This document shows, piece by piece, positions 24,330-32,736 of a stretch of DNA of 64,000 bases; within the stretch, counting starts at the first letter, position 1, and the number at the start of each line of letters is the position of its first letter. The DNA is taken from NCBI GenBank assembly GCA_949296915.1, contig CASFPX010000002.1, positions 62,001 to 126,000 of the forward strand, read 5' to 3'. The position numbers and the translations under genes are program-made. Source of the stretch: Onthovicinus sp900555545 (GTDB lineage: Bacteria > Bacillota > Clostridia > Oscillospirales > Acutalibacteraceae). The notes under the pieces were generated by a model. The model saw nothing but the letters and a program-made list of their open reading frames with translations, did not search any database and was not told where the DNA came from.

Positions 24330-24809
24330 TTACTTACCGGAATTGGTGCGGTTTTTCTTAGTCTGTGCAGTGATCAACCCATTCAGGAAGCCGCTGTCGT
24401 CATCGATCACATAGTCGACACATTTGAGACGCATATCCTCCAGAACGCTCTTGCGATCCGGCAATAGGCGATAATACAGGATCAGGGCGCGCTCATCCGA
24501 GCTGATTGTGAGGAAATTCTCGTTGACCACAGAGGCATTTTTTTCCGGAACATCCGCCTGATATTCGATCCGGTCGGAGGCCACTTGCAGTTGATCCTTC
24601 TCGTTTTCTTCCGCAAGGCCAAGCAGATAATCTGTGGAAACATTAAACAGCTTTGCCAACCGCGCCAGGTTATAGACATCCGGCTTTGCCCGGTTGATCT
24701 CGTAACAGCAGTAGGCGGAGCGATCGATCCCCAGAAAATCAGCAACCTCCTTTTGGGACAGGCCATACATATTCCTGAGTGTTTTGAACTTGGTTCCCAT
24801 TGTCTCCAT
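24330..24809 (-). CDS. XRE-family transcriptional regulator
   Basis: 159 residues. Residues 5-65 form a Cro/C1-type HTH (FKTLRNMYGLSQKEVADFLG, then YNLARLAKLFNVSTDYLLGL). The C-terminal about 90 residues have no recognised domain and may carry sensing or dimer contacts. The weak GGGAGA site lies 11 bases before the ATG. It follows the DUF2238-like membrane protein gene by about 50 bases on the same strand and ends at a strong terminator. Its targets cannot be inferred. Confidence 0.88.
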   Translation of the reverse strand: METMGTKFKTLRNMYGLSQKEVADFLGIDRSAYCCYEINRAKPDVYNLARLAKLFNVSTDYLLGLAEENEKDQLQVASDRIEYQADVPEKNASVVNENFLTISSDERALILYYRLLPDRKSVLEDMRLKCVDYVIDDDSGFLNGLITAQTKKNRTNSGK

Positions 24810-24859
24810 GTTGATTCACATCTCCCATCAGTATCATTATATAAAAATTAATACGCTTC

Positions 24860-25672
24860 TTATTCCACATGATCGAGATCGACTATCCCGGTCTCATGCT
24901 CCGGCTCCGCCAACTGATGCTGCAAAGCACCAGCCTGATCTTGCCGCCGCAGCCAGCACAGAATGATCACAAATCCGATCGCCGCCCCCACAAGGCCGCA
25001 GATAATATCCGTCATGGTGTCCAGCAACGCATACCGGCCGGTATCCACATGGAAAAAGTCGATCATTTCCGGGTCTGTTACTGTTTTGAACAGTTCAAAC
25101 CCCGGATCCGGATTGACGCGCCAGTGCTGACTATCCCCCAGTGTAACAGAGTCAAAGATGAATTCAAGCACTTCCCACACAAGGGAGGCAAAGGCCGAGA
25201 AGCCGACACCACTTGCCGCCAGCACCACCGGCGCAGGATCTCCGAAACGCGGCCTATGCTTGTAATTGAGTGCCGATATGATGCAGTAGCCCACGTACAC
25301 CAGCACTGCCCCGCTGGATGTGTGCAGGGCAAGATCCCACCATGGGATCAGATAGTAAAGCCCCACCAAGCTGCCACAAAAGCTGGTGACCAACAGGTAG
25401 ACCGTACCGACCGTCTGCATCCGGATCGGGAAGTGGCCCGGCCACAGGTTCATAAAGATCAGGTGCAAAAAAGGAATACAAAAGGAGAGCGCCACACTGA
25501 TGAACATTTCAAAAGTCTTATCCGGACTATAGAAAATGCTCCAAACCGCCCCGCCCAGCAGAATTGCACGAATCAACCACCAAGCAATATATTCTGCCAA
25601 TGGTAACTCCTGCCGGATCTCCTGGAACAGGTGCTTAAAACGCTTCGCGATTTCTCTTTTAATGGTCGTCAA
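24860..25672 (-). CDS. Polytopic membrane protein resembling DUF2238/YjdF family
   Basis: 270 residues, about seven membrane helices. The spaced acidic and histidine residues inside helices (PWWDLALHTSSGA, LVWEVLEFIFD, DTMTDIICGLVGAAIGF) recall the DUF2238 membrane family, whose function is unknown. TTG 25672 is preferred as start because GGAGG lies 8 bases before it; ATG 25699 adds nine residues but has no site. It comes 32 bases after a 34-residue membrane gene downstream of pgcA, suggesting one transcript. Confidence 0.72.
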   Translation of the reverse strand: MTTIKREIAKRFKHLFQEIRQELPLAEYIAWWLIRAILLGGAVWSIFYSPDKTFEMFISVALSFCIPFLHLIFMNLWPGHFPIRMQTVGTVYLLVTSFCGSLVGLYYLIPWWDLALHTSSGAVLVYVGYCIISALNYKHRPRFGDPAPVVLAASGVGFSAFASLVWEVLEFIFDSVTLGDSQHWRVNPDPGFELFKTVTDPEMIDFFHVDTGRYALLDTMTDIICGLVGAAIGFVIILCWLRRQDQAGALQHQLAEPEHETGIVDLDHVE

Positions 25673-25704
25673 ACGGTTAACCTCCACCGCTGGCCCCATC
25701 GGGC

Positions 25705-25809
25705 TCAGCCTAAAATCAGCATTTCCACAGTCATATACCCCACTCCGGCCACCATAACAGCCGCCAGAACAATCGCAACAATGCGGATCAATAGTTTTCT
25801 GTTTTTCAT
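25705..25809 (-). CDS. 34-residue single-helix membrane microprotein
   Basis: A 34-codon frame: basic start (MKNRKLLIRI), one hydrophobic helix (about 7-32) and a short end. It sits in the gap between pgcA (13 bases upstream) and the DUF2238-like gene. The ribosome binding site (GGGTGAAG) is weak. The charge pattern and position inside an operon support a real gene; it could instead be a leader frame for the next gene. Confidence 0.45.
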   Translation of the reverse strand: MKNRKLLIRIVAIVLAAVMVAGVGYMTVEMLILG

Positions 25810-25822
25810 CGCTTCACCCGAA

Positions 25823-27547
25823 TCATTCAATATGCATTTTTAATTTGATATCTTTTTCGAGGGCATCCGCTACGGCAAGCGCCGCATCGCGGCCCGATGC
25901 CACAGCCGTGATATACACCTTGATCTTTGGCTCGGTACCAGAGGGGCGCACAATCACCGTAGAGCGGTCCTCAAGCTTGTAGGTGAGCACATTGGAGGTG
26001 GGCAGGCCAGTTTTGCTATGTGCACCCGTGCTATGGTCAAGGCAATCGCCGCTCTGATAATCCGCGGAGAAGAGAACCTTCCGCCCCGCGATTTCAGACG
26101 GATGCTCACGGCGCAGGCTATCCATGATCCCCTGCATTTTCTCCATCCCGGCTGCCCCTTCAAAGGCAAAATTGAGCAGCCGACTCAGATACATCCCGTA
26201 TTTTGCATAGATCTCACGCATCACCTGGACAAGCGTTTTACCCTGCAGCTTATAATAGGCCGCCATCTCACAGATGAGCATGGAGGCGACAACCGCGTCC
26301 TTATCCCGCGCATGTGTTCCGCACAGGTAGCCGTAGCTCTCCTCCATTCCGAAGACAAAGCGGTCCTCCTCCTCTACCTTCTCCAGATTGGTCACCAGCT
26401 CGCCGATATATTTAAAACCGGTGAGCAGGCTCCGGACCTCACAGTGATAGTGCTCCGCAATCCGGTCAATCAGATCAGAGGTTACAATGGACTTGACGGC
26501 AATCGGATGCGCCGGGAGATTCTGTTTTTCCGTCCTGTTTTTCAGGATATATTCCAGCAGCATGGCGCCGACCTCGTTGCCGGACATCAGATGGTACTCC
26601 CCACCATCCTTGACGGCGATACCCACACGATCGCAGTCGGGATCTGTTGCAAGGAGCAGGTCGGCCGGGTCATCCTTGGACATATTGATACCGCACTCAA
26701 ACACCTGCTTGATCTCCGGGTTTGGATAGGGACAGGTGGGGAAAGTGCCATCCGGCAGCTCCTGCTCGGGGACAACACGCACGTTCTTCTGACCGATGCG
26801 GCGCAGGATCTCGCGAACCGGCTTATTCCCCGTGCCGTTGAGTGGTGTATAGATCACGCTCAAATCCGCCTTGGCGCAGACGCCAGGCGTAATCTGACAC
26901 GTGAGCACACGGCTGTAAAACTCCTCGATCACATCGTCACTAATATACTCGATCAGGCCCTTTTCCAACCCCTCTTCAAAGCGCATCTTTTTGACCCCGG
27001 TAAACAGATCTACCTGCTCGATGAACTCATAGGTCTTGTTGGCGGCCTCATCCGTCATCTGATATCCTTCGGGATCATAACACTTGTAGCCATTGTACTG
27101 GGAGGGGTTATGGCTGGCGGTAATAATGATGCCGGACTGACACTCGAGCTCGCGTACCGCAAAAGAGAGCATCGGCGTGGGCATCAATTCCTTATAGATA
27201 TACACCTTGATTCCATTGGCCGCGAGAACACCCGCCGCGCTCCTGGAAAAGACGTCCGATTTAATTCTGGAGTCATAGGCGATGGCCACGCTCGGCTCCT
27301 CATAGGTGCTGTTGAGGAAATCTGCCAAGCCCTGTGTTGCCTGGTTGACCGTGTAAATATTCATGCGGTTGGTACCCGCTCCGATTACGCCGCGCAGGCC
27401 TGCCGTACCGAATTTCAGGCTCTGGTAAAAGCGGTCAAAAATCGCCTCATTGTCACCCTCAATTTTCCGAAGTTCCGCGGCAACATCCGGATCCTCCGTA
27501 GCCAAGCGCTTCCACTCCTGAAACAGTGCATTCACATCGCGTTCCAT
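25823..27547 (-). CDS. pgcA: Alpha-phosphoglucomutase / phosphomannomutase
   Basis: 574 residues, close to the 581 of Bacillus PgcA. Interconverts glucose 1-phosphate and glucose 6-phosphate (or the mannose pair), supplying UDP-glucose and glycogen routes. The phosphoserine is Ser145 in TASHNP, the Mg site is DPDCDR, the sugar-binding loop is GMEESYGY, and the phosphate-binding loop is RPSGTEPKIK. The ATG at 27547 has GAGGAGG 7 bases upstream. First gene of a possible unit with two membrane protein genes. Whether glucose or mannose is preferred cannot be told. Confidence 0.93.
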   Translation of the reverse strand: MERDVNALFQEWKRLATEDPDVAAELRKIEGDNEAIFDRFYQSLKFGTAGLRGVIGAGTNRMNIYTVNQATQGLADFLNSTYEEPSVAIAYDSRIKSDVFSRSAAGVLAANGIKVYIYKELMPTPMLSFAVRELECQSGIIITASHNPSQYNGYKCYDPEGYQMTDEAANKTYEFIEQVDLFTGVKKMRFEEGLEKGLIEYISDDVIEEFYSRVLTCQITPGVCAKADLSVIYTPLNGTGNKPVREILRRIGQKNVRVVPEQELPDGTFPTCPYPNPEIKQVFECGINMSKDDPADLLLATDPDCDRVGIAVKDGGEYHLMSGNEVGAMLLEYILKNRTEKQNLPAHPIAVKSIVTSDLIDRIAEHYHCEVRSLLTGFKYIGELVTNLEKVEEEDRFVFGMEESYGYLCGTHARDKDAVVASMLICEMAAYYKLQGKTLVQVMREIYAKYGMYLSRLLNFAFEGAAGMEKMQGIMDSLRREHPSEIAGRKVLFSADYQSGDCLDHSTGAHSKTGLPTSNVLTYKLEDRSTVIVRPSGTEPKIKVYITAVASGRDAALAVADALEKDIKLKMHIE

Positions 27548-27644
27548 CACGCAGCCTCCTCATAAAATTCACAGGAAAAATTCGATTTACGGCTGTATGA
27601 GCCGCAGGAAAGGTGTGTTTTTCCCAAAAACTCTGCTGTTTTAT

Positions 27645-27674
27645 ATTATACCCTCTTTACAACCATCCCGTCAA
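27645..27674 (-). promoter_or_regulatory. Sigma-A promoter of pgcA
   Basis: Minus strand: TTGACG (27669-27674), 18-base spacer, perfect TATAAT (27645-27650). Confidence 0.7.
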
Positions 27675-27750
27675 CTCGATATCATCGTGAAAGTCTAAAT
27701 ATTTTGTAAAATCCACCTATGGCCTTTTCAGAACACGGAATAGGCCGCCC

Positions 27751-27780
27751 TTGATTCCCCCTATTGGGGAGTGATATAAT
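27751..27780 (+). promoter_or_regulatory. Sigma-A promoter of comM
   Basis: TTGATT (27751-27756), 18-base spacer, perfect TATAAT (27775-27780). The spacer contains the inverted repeat TCCCC/GGGGA, a possible operator. Confidence 0.7.
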
Positions 27781-27814
27781 AGGGGAGTATTTTGGGCTTT
27801 CGGAGGTGCTGGAT

Positions 27815-29347
27815 TTGTTTGCAAAAATTATCAGCATGGGAATTTTTGGGATGGATGCTTTCCAGGTAGCGGTGGAGGCGGATATCGCGGGCGGTCTGCC
27901 AAAATTTGATATCGTCGGGCTCCCGGACACCGCCGTATCGGAGGCGCGCGACCGCGTGCGTGCGGCCATCAAGAACAACGCTTTAAAATTCCCCTCCAGC
28001 CGAATCACCATCAACCTTGCACCGGCCGACATCCGGAAGGCCGGACCCCTGTATGATCTCCCCATTCTAACCGCGATCCTGCTTGCCTCCGGCCAAATTC
28101 CGGGGCGCGCCGCTGCGGATTCCGCCTTCATTGGGGAACTCTCACTGAGTGGCGACATCCGCCCCGCCTCGGGCATCCTGCCCATGGTGCTGAAAGCGGC
28201 CGAACTCGGCCTGAAAAAAATTTACATTCCCGCCGAAAACAGGGCGGAGGGGGCTGTGGCGAACGGCATTGAAGTCTATCCCGTTCACGATTTAAAGCAG
28301 CTGCTCCGCCATCTGCGTGGGGAGGAGCCAATGATCCCCTGTGAGAAGGTGGATTTTCAGTCGCTCATACTGGATGACCCGTCGCTCGACTTCAGCGACG
28401 TCCGCGGACAGGAGGAGGCTAAACGCGCACTGGAAATTGCCGCGGCCGGCGGGCACAACGTGCTAATGATGGGGCCGCCCGGCTCCGGCAAAAGTATGCT
28501 CGCCAAACGGCTGCCCTCCATTTTACCGCCCATTACGTATGAGGAGTCATTGGAGACCTCCAAAATCTATTCCATCCGCGGGCTGCTCCCCCCCGGCCAG
28601 TCTCTCATCACCGCCCGCCCATTCCGCGCGCCGCACCACTCCACTTCCGCAATCGGGCTGACCGGCGGCGGAACCATCCCCCACCCCGGCGAGCTCTCCC
28701 TGGCCCACAACGGTGTGCTGTTCCTGGACGAGTTGCCTGAATTCAACCGGCAGGCGATGGAGTGCATGCGTCAGCCGCTGGAGGAAAATTTTATCACGAT
28801 CTCACGCGCCGCCGGAACGCTTCGCTTCCCCTGCTCGGTGATGCTGGTAGCCGCCATGAACCCCTGCCCGTGCGGCTATTTTGGCCATCCGACGCACCCG
28901 TGCATCTGCCCGGAGGGCGCGCCCGCCCGCTATCTCTCCAAAGTTTCCGGCCCGTTGCTGGACCGAATTGATATTCACATTGAAGTGCCCTCCGTGGAGT
29001 TTGAGCAGTTGACCAGCACCCAAAAGGAGGAGCCCTCCGCTGCCATTCGGGAGCGCGTCACCCGTGCACGTGAGATCCAGCAGCACCGGTTGGCCGGGGT
29101 GGGATGCAGTTGTAATGCCAAGATGGATTCCCGCGCCACACGGGAGACCTGCCATTTGACGCCGGATGCCGAATTCATGATGCGGCAGGCGTTTGACCGG
29201 TTAGATTTGTCCGCCCGTGCCTATGACAAACTGCTGAAGATCTCACGCACAATCGCCGATCTGGACGGGAGTACGGATATTGAGATGGAACACGTCGCCG
29301 AGGCGGTCCAATACCGTTCCCTGGACCGGAAACTGTGGCAGGTATAA
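27815..29347 (+). CDS. comM: ComM/YifB-type Mg-chelatase-like AAA+ ATPase
   Basis: 510 residues. Residues about 1-160 form the ChlI-like N-domain (MDAFQVAVEADIAGGLPKFD, VGLPDTAVSEARDRV), then the AAA+ core with Walker A MMGPPGSGKSML, Walker B GVLFLDELPEF and the NPCPCGYFG insert with four cysteines, and a C-terminal Mg-chelatase domain. In naturally competent bacteria ComM is a hexameric helicase that aids branch migration of incoming DNA; in others its role is unclear. The TTG start at 27815 has GGAGG 8 bases upstream. Monocistronic. Confidence 0.94.
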   Translation: MFAKIISMGIFGMDAFQVAVEADIAGGLPKFDIVGLPDTAVSEARDRVRAAIKNNALKFPSSRITINLAPADIRKAGPLYDLPILTAILLASGQIPGRAAADSAFIGELSLSGDIRPASGILPMVLKAAELGLKKIYIPAENRAEGAVANGIEVYPVHDLKQLLRHLRGEEPMIPCEKVDFQSLILDDPSLDFSDVRGQEEAKRALEIAAAGGHNVLMMGPPGSGKSMLAKRLPSILPPITYEESLETSKIYSIRGLLPPGQSLITARPFRAPHHSTSAIGLTGGGTIPHPGELSLAHNGVLFLDELPEFNRQAMECMRQPLEENFITISRAAGTLRFPCSVMLVAAMNPCPCGYFGHPTHPCICPEGAPARYLSKVSGPLLDRIDIHIEVPSVEFEQLTSTQKEEPSAAIRERVTRAREIQQHRLAGVGCSCNAKMDSRATRETCHLTPDAEFMMRQAFDRLDLSARAYDKLLKISRTIADLDGSTDIEMEHVAEAVQYRSLDRKLWQV

Positions 29348-29355
29348 TTACGATA

Positions 29356-29386
29356 CAAAAAGGTGCGGGTGATTCCCGCACCTTTT
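29356..29386. terminator. Bidirectional terminator between comM and GH25 gene
   Basis: 13-bp perfect inverted repeat AAAAAGGTGCGGG (29356-29368) and its complement (29374-29386), with T-tracts in both directions for the two convergent genes. Confidence 0.93.
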
Positions 29387-29396
29387 TGATTTACTG

Positions 29397-30695
29397 CTAT
29401 TTGAGCTTATTCCAGCCATTCTTGCGTAGATAAGTAGCATAATCCACCAGTGAAACATTCCGGTCAACATCGCCACTCACGCCGGAGACAGAACCCGTGG
29501 AAGTATACTGCCACAGGACAAACGGGATCTCCACACCAAAGGTCGTATTGTAAGAGCGGTAAGCAGCCATCCAGTAGTCATAGGGAAGCTGGGAAAAATC
29601 GAGTCTATTTTCCGCATAATTCTGATCCGCATAGATCATGGGATAATAACCGGCCTGACGGATCACCTCACAAAAGGCGATCACATTTTTATTCAACTGC
29701 ACATCGCTGATTTTGTCAATCCGTGCCTGGCCATTAACGCCTTCCACATCGATCACTACAGGGTAGGTAATTTCACAACTGGGATGGCGGCCAATATGGT
29801 CAAGAACCATCTTTGCCTCCTCAATTGCCTCCTCCTCCGTCACCGCCTGAGAGTAAAAGTAGACGCCGATATCGAGCCCCGCCTTACTGGCGTTTTCAAT
29901 ATTGGTGGCAAACCAGTCGTCCAGGATCAGCGATCCGGTCTCATAGCCGCGCGCACCAACACGGATTATCACAAAATCGATACCAGCCGCCTTCACGGCA
30001 TTAAAGTCGATTTCGCCTTGAGCGTAGGAGACATCAATCCCCTTCCAGGAATCCACCGGTTGGCCGTCGTTATAGTACTGATCCATACTCGACCATTTAT
30101 CCTGTGAATTTTTTGAAAATCCGCTGTGGCTCAGCGTCCGATAGAGCTGGTATTTCACAGGACTCTCCGGCAGGACCGGATCAGCGGGCTCCGGATCCGG
30201 ATCGGGTTCCGGCTCTGTCACCTCATCGGAGTCCGGCATACTCTCCGAAACTGTCGGCTGCTCCGGCTCAACAATCACCGGAGGACCGTCCGGCTCGACA
30301 TTTCCAGGGTTCTTACCGGCGTTCTGGGCATCATCTTCCTCGCGTTTTTCGTCATTATTGGCCGTTTTTTCGTCATCGGGCGTGGCGACATTTTCCGCCT
30401 TTTCAGAAACCTCCTGAGCAACCTTATCCTGATCAAACTCAATGAGAGAATCTTCCTGTGTGGCAGGTTCTTCCGCAACAGGGACCTCTGTTGTAAGTTC
30501 CTCCGTGGTTAACTCATCCATCAGGACGGTATCACTCTGCGCAGAGGGAACAGGCCGCTCAGTTATCGTTTCATCTCCCTGACCGTTTGCGCGGATCGCG
30601 GCATAGGCACTCACGCCCCCCACCACCGCAACCGCGGCAACAACAAGCGCGGATATTTTAATAGCAAGCGCATATTTGGTAAAAAAAGCCCGCAT
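29397..30695 (-). CDS. GH25 lysozyme, membrane-anchored with acidic linker
   Basis: 432 residues. N-terminal signal anchor (about 12-34), then a 150-residue low-complexity Glu/Asp/Pro/Thr linker, then a GH25 muramidase domain from about 215 with KGIDVSYAQGEIDF, FVIIRVGARGYETG and the acidic pair in YPVVIDVEG. It would cut the MurNAc-GlcNAc bond of peptidoglycan outside the membrane, in wall remodelling or sporulation. ATG 30695 is behind GGAGGCAGGG; ATG 30713 gives six more residues. Convergent with comM; monocistronic. Confidence 0.93.
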   Translation of the reverse strand: MRAFFTKYALAIKISALVVAAVAVVGGVSAYAAIRANGQGDETITERPVPSAQSDTVLMDELTTEELTTEVPVAEEPATQEDSLIEFDQDKVAQEVSEKAENVATPDDEKTANNDEKREEDDAQNAGKNPGNVEPDGPPVIVEPEQPTVSESMPDSDEVTEPEPDPDPEPADPVLPESPVKYQLYRTLSHSGFSKNSQDKWSSMDQYYNDGQPVDSWKGIDVSYAQGEIDFNAVKAAGIDFVIIRVGARGYETGSLILDDWFATNIENASKAGLDIGVYFYSQAVTEEEAIEEAKMVLDHIGRHPSCEITYPVVIDVEGVNGQARIDKISDVQLNKNVIAFCEVIRQAGYYPMIYADQNYAENRLDFSQLPYDYWMAAYRSYNTTFGVEIPFVLWQYTSTGSVSGVSGDVDRNVSLVDYATYLRKNGWNKLK

Positions 30696-30742
30696 CTTTT
30701 GCCCTGCCTCCATTCCTATATAAACAGTTGGTAATCATTTTC

Positions 30743-30771
30743 ATTATAGAGGAACACCATTGATAAATCAA
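30743..30771 (-). promoter_or_regulatory. Sigma-A promoter of the GH25 gene
   Basis: Minus strand: TTGATT (30766-30771), 17-base spacer, perfect TATAAT (30743-30748). Confidence 0.75.
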
Positions 30772-30825
30772 CCCCTATTCGGCAAATTCGGATAAAAGGA
30801 ATTCATTTCCAGATAATAAAATAGA

Positions 30826-30850
30826 AGGGGTGGCACCTCTGTGCACCCCT
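30826..30850 (-). terminator. Terminator of leuC-leuD
   Basis: AGGGGTG (30826-30832) and CACCCCT (30844-30850) form the stem; leftward it is followed by TCTATTTTATT. Confidence 0.65.
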
Positions 30851-30873
30851 CCGTGTTTTTAAGGATGAGTCCC

Positions 30874-31356
30874 TCACTTCGCAATCGAGTTGAGCAGGCC
30901 GCCCTTTTCAATAATATTCTGAATGAATGGCGGGAACGGCTCGGCCTGATAGGTCTTGCCGGTGGTGTGATTGGTGATAACACCGGTGTCAAAGTCGGCC
31001 TCCACCTCATCGCCGTTTTTGATATCCTTGGCCGCCTCCTCGCACTCGAGGATCGCAAGGCCAATGTTGATCGCGTTGCGGTAGAAGATGCGCGCAAAGC
31101 TGGACGCAATCACGCAGGAGACGCCGGATGCCTTAATGGCGAGCGGCGCATGCTCACGGGAGGAGCCGCAGCCGAAGTTGCGCTCCGCGACGATCAGATC
31201 GCCCGCCTTGACCTCCTTGACAAAGTTGATATCAATATCCTCCATGCAGTGCTTGGCAAGTTCCTTGGGGTCCGCGCTGTTTAAATAGCGCGCCGGGATG
31301 ATAACATCGGTATCCACGTTATCGCCATACTTATGGACAATGCCCTGTGCTTTCAT
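30874..31356 (-). CDS. leuD: 3-isopropylmalate / citramalate dehydratase small subunit
   Basis: 160 residues, the short clostridial/archaeal-type LeuD. Motifs: DNVDTDVIIPARYLN near the N-terminus and ERNFGCGSSREHAP. With LeuC it isomerises 2-isopropylmalate (leucine path) and, in organisms with CimA, citramalate (isoleucine path). ATG 31356 has GGAGGG 10-11 bases upstream; TTG 31362 is an alternative. It follows leuC by 18 bases. Confidence 0.95.
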   Translation of the reverse strand: MKAQGIVHKYGDNVDTDVIIPARYLNSADPKELAKHCMEDIDINFVKEVKAGDLIVAERNFGCGSSREHAPLAIKASGVSCVIASSFARIFYRNAINIGLAILECEEAAKDIKNGDEVEADFDTGVITNHTTGKTYQAEPFPPFIQNIIEKGGLLNSIAK

Positions 31357-31374
31357 AATCAAATCGCCCTCCTA

Positions 31375-32640
31375 TCAAAGATTCGCGGGATCACAGATGT
31401 ATCCCTTGACGGCGCTGGCCGCCGCGACCGCCGGATTGGACAGGTAAACCTCACTCTCCGGATGGCCCATCCGGCCGACGAAGTTGCGGTTGGTGGTGGC
31501 AATGGCGCGCTCGCCCTTGGCAAGGATTCCCATGTGTCCGCCCAGGCAGGGGCCGCAGGTAGGCGTGCTGACGATGGCACCCGCCTCCACGAAAATCTTA
31601 GCCAGCCCCTCTTCAATGCACTGAAGATAGATCTGCTGTGTGGCCGGGATCACGATGGTTCGGACATGGCTGCTGACCTTGCGGCCCTTGAGGATCGCCG
31701 CCGCGGCGCGCATATCCTCAATCCGTCCGTTCGTGCAGGATCCGATCACCGCCTGATCGATCACGACATGCTCCTTCTCCGCCTCGTCGATCGTCTTGGT
31801 GTTCTCCGGCAGGTGCGGGAATGCGACGGTTGGGCGCAGCTCGCTCATGTTGATCTCGATGACCTCGTCATACTCCGCATCCTCGTCCGCCTCATAGACG
31901 ACATAGTCACGGGTCTTGCGAGCATCCACATAGGCGCGGGTGACATCATCCACAGGGAAAATGCCGTTCTTGGCGCCGCACTCAATAGCCATGTTGGCGA
32001 TGCAGAGGCGGTCGTCGATGGAAAGATTCGCCACACCGGGGCCCGTGAACTCCAGCGAGCGGTAGAGCGCGCCGTCCACACCGATCCTGCCGATCAGGTG
32101 CAGGATGACGTCCTTGCCGCTTACGTTCTCCCCCGGCTTGCCGGTGAGGACAATCTTGAGCGCGGAGGGAACCTTGAACCACGCCTTGCCGGTGATCATG
32201 CCGGCTGCCATATCGGTGGAACCGACACCTGTAGAGAATGCGCCGAGCGCACCGTATGTACAGGTGTGGGAGTCCGCACCGATGACGGCGTCCCCTGGGA
32301 CAACAAGCCCTTTTTCCGGCAGCAGGGCGTGCTCAATGCCCATGGTGCCGACATCAAAGTAATTATCGATATCGTATTTGTTTGCAAAGGTGCGAACCTG
32401 CTTGCAGTTCTGCGCGGATTTGATATCCTTGTTTGGGGTAAAGTGATCCATCACCAGCGTGATGCGGCTCTTGTCAAAGACGCCCGTCGCCCCACAGCGC
32501 TCAAACTCGTTGATCGCGACCGGAGAGGTCACGTCATTGCCGTGCACAATATCCAGATTGGCCTGGATCAGCTGGCCGGCCTTCACTTCGTCCAAGCCGG
32601 CATGTGCGGCCAGGATCTTCTGTGTCATTGTCATTCCCAC
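31375..32640 (-). CDS. leuC: 3-isopropylmalate / citramalate dehydratase large subunit
   Basis: 421 residues, aconitase superfamily, with the 4Fe-4S cysteines in VIGSCTNGR and TPTCGPCLGG and the substrate loop VIGADSHTCTYGALGAF. The length (about 420) is that of the archaeal/clostridial LeuC type, which often also handles citramalate. The GTG start at 32640 has GGAGG 9 bases upstream; an ATG at 32634 lies two codons in. A hairpin with T-tract separates it from cimA, so leuCD may be transcribed partly on its own. Confidence 0.96.
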   Translation of the reverse strand: MGMTMTQKILAAHAGLDEVKAGQLIQANLDIVHGNDVTSPVAINEFERCGATGVFDKSRITLVMDHFTPNKDIKSAQNCKQVRTFANKYDIDNYFDVGTMGIEHALLPEKGLVVPGDAVIGADSHTCTYGALGAFSTGVGSTDMAAGMITGKAWFKVPSALKIVLTGKPGENVSGKDVILHLIGRIGVDGALYRSLEFTGPGVANLSIDDRLCIANMAIECGAKNGIFPVDDVTRAYVDARKTRDYVVYEADEDAEYDEVIEINMSELRPTVAFPHLPENTKTIDEAEKEHVVIDQAVIGSCTNGRIEDMRAAAAILKGRKVSSHVRTIVIPATQQIYLQCIEEGLAKIFVEAGAIVSTPTCGPCLGGHMGILAKGERAIATTNRNFVGRMGHPESEVYLSNPAVAAASAVKGYICDPANL

Positions 32641-32681
32641 AGATAACAGCCTCCTTTGTTTCGTTGGAGATATTATGCCAT

Positions 32682-32723
32682 AAAAAAAGCCGCCTGAATG
32701 TTAAATAAGATACATTCAGGCGG
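32682..32723 (-). terminator. Terminator after ilvB-cimA
   Basis: 12-bp perfect inverted repeat (32690-32701 and 32712-32723, CCGCCTGAATGT arm) followed leftward by seven Ts. It lies between cimA and leuC and could let only part of the transcription through. Confidence 0.88.
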
Positions 32724-32736
32724 GATTTTCAGCCTT

